Assembly (NCBI GenBank): GCA_943737045.1
Contig: CALSFV010000652.1
Location: forward strand, 124,001-188,000
Reading direction: 5' to 3'
DNA length: 64,000 nt
DNA from: Parapristionchus giblindavisi
Lineage: Eukaryota > Nematoda > Chromadorea > Rhabditida > Diplogasteridae
The notes beneath the pieces are model-generated. The model was not told the DNA's origin, made no database searches, and saw only the letters and a list, made by a program, of their open reading frames with translations. The translations under genes and the position numbers were made by a program. This document shows positions 63,841-64,000 of this stretch, in pieces (within the stretch, counting starts at the first letter, position 1; each line of letters starts with the position of its first letter).

Positions 63841-64000
63841 GGAAAATAGTGGTCATCAACACAATTATGCACATGCTAGTATTGCTCCTAGGCAAGCACA
63901 ACATCGATCATAGCAAAAGAATGAGTCAACTCAACCCCATCGTATGTACGATAAATCGACAAGTTAAAGTTTTCTCCACATCCGTGCCTATCGCATCACT

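Overview
The window looks like nuclear DNA of an intron-rich nematode. Exons are short (mostly 40-180 nt), 3' splice sites are mostly of the TTTCAG/TTGCAG/TTTAG type, many introns are under 100 nt, and two start codons lie just behind a pyrimidine-rich AG as expected for spliced-leader acceptors. No bacterial, organellar or viral gene was recognised. I built the gene models by hand from splice phase and family homology; no search or alignment was run.

Layout. 1-1260: nine tandem copies of a tRNA-Pro(AGG) gene with a 142-bp period. 1478-5216 (+): heme A synthase (COX15), 15 exons. About 6.3-27.6 kb: a gene-poor tract full of (CT)n/(CCTCTC)n simple repeats, nearly all with pyrimidines on the + strand, plus MITEs and a tRNA-derived SINE. 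It may be one 21-kb first intron of the next gene. 27868-39056 and 39057-49870: a direct tandem duplication of about 11 kb. Each unit carries a CCCH zinc-finger gene (+) converging on an ABCC/MRP-type ABC transporter gene (-). Unit A (left) has the intact two-finger CCCH gene but only the 3' half of the transporter. Unit B (right) has a 5'-truncated CCCH gene that has lost finger 1, and it joins the complete 49-exon transporter (45539-57894, 1469 aa). 59179-63275: two head-to-head paralogous genes for small membrane-anchored proteins (200 aa and 59 aa). A 1.9-kb palindrome fills one intron of the larger gene. 63760-63840 (-): last exon of a probable mRNA-export adaptor.

The most informative structure is the tandem duplication. 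The two copies act as a natural before/after comparison: at least four non-autonomous elements entered one copy only, so empty sites and target-site duplications can be read directly. A MITE family with 9-bp target-site duplications, a second with mostly 9-bp duplications and a third with TTAA duplications can be defined here. One insertion duplicated a 5' splice site and another abuts a 3' splice site.

The genes do not form an obvious pathway. They serve heme A synthesis, mRNA regulation by CCCH fingers, export by an ABC transporter and probably mRNA export.
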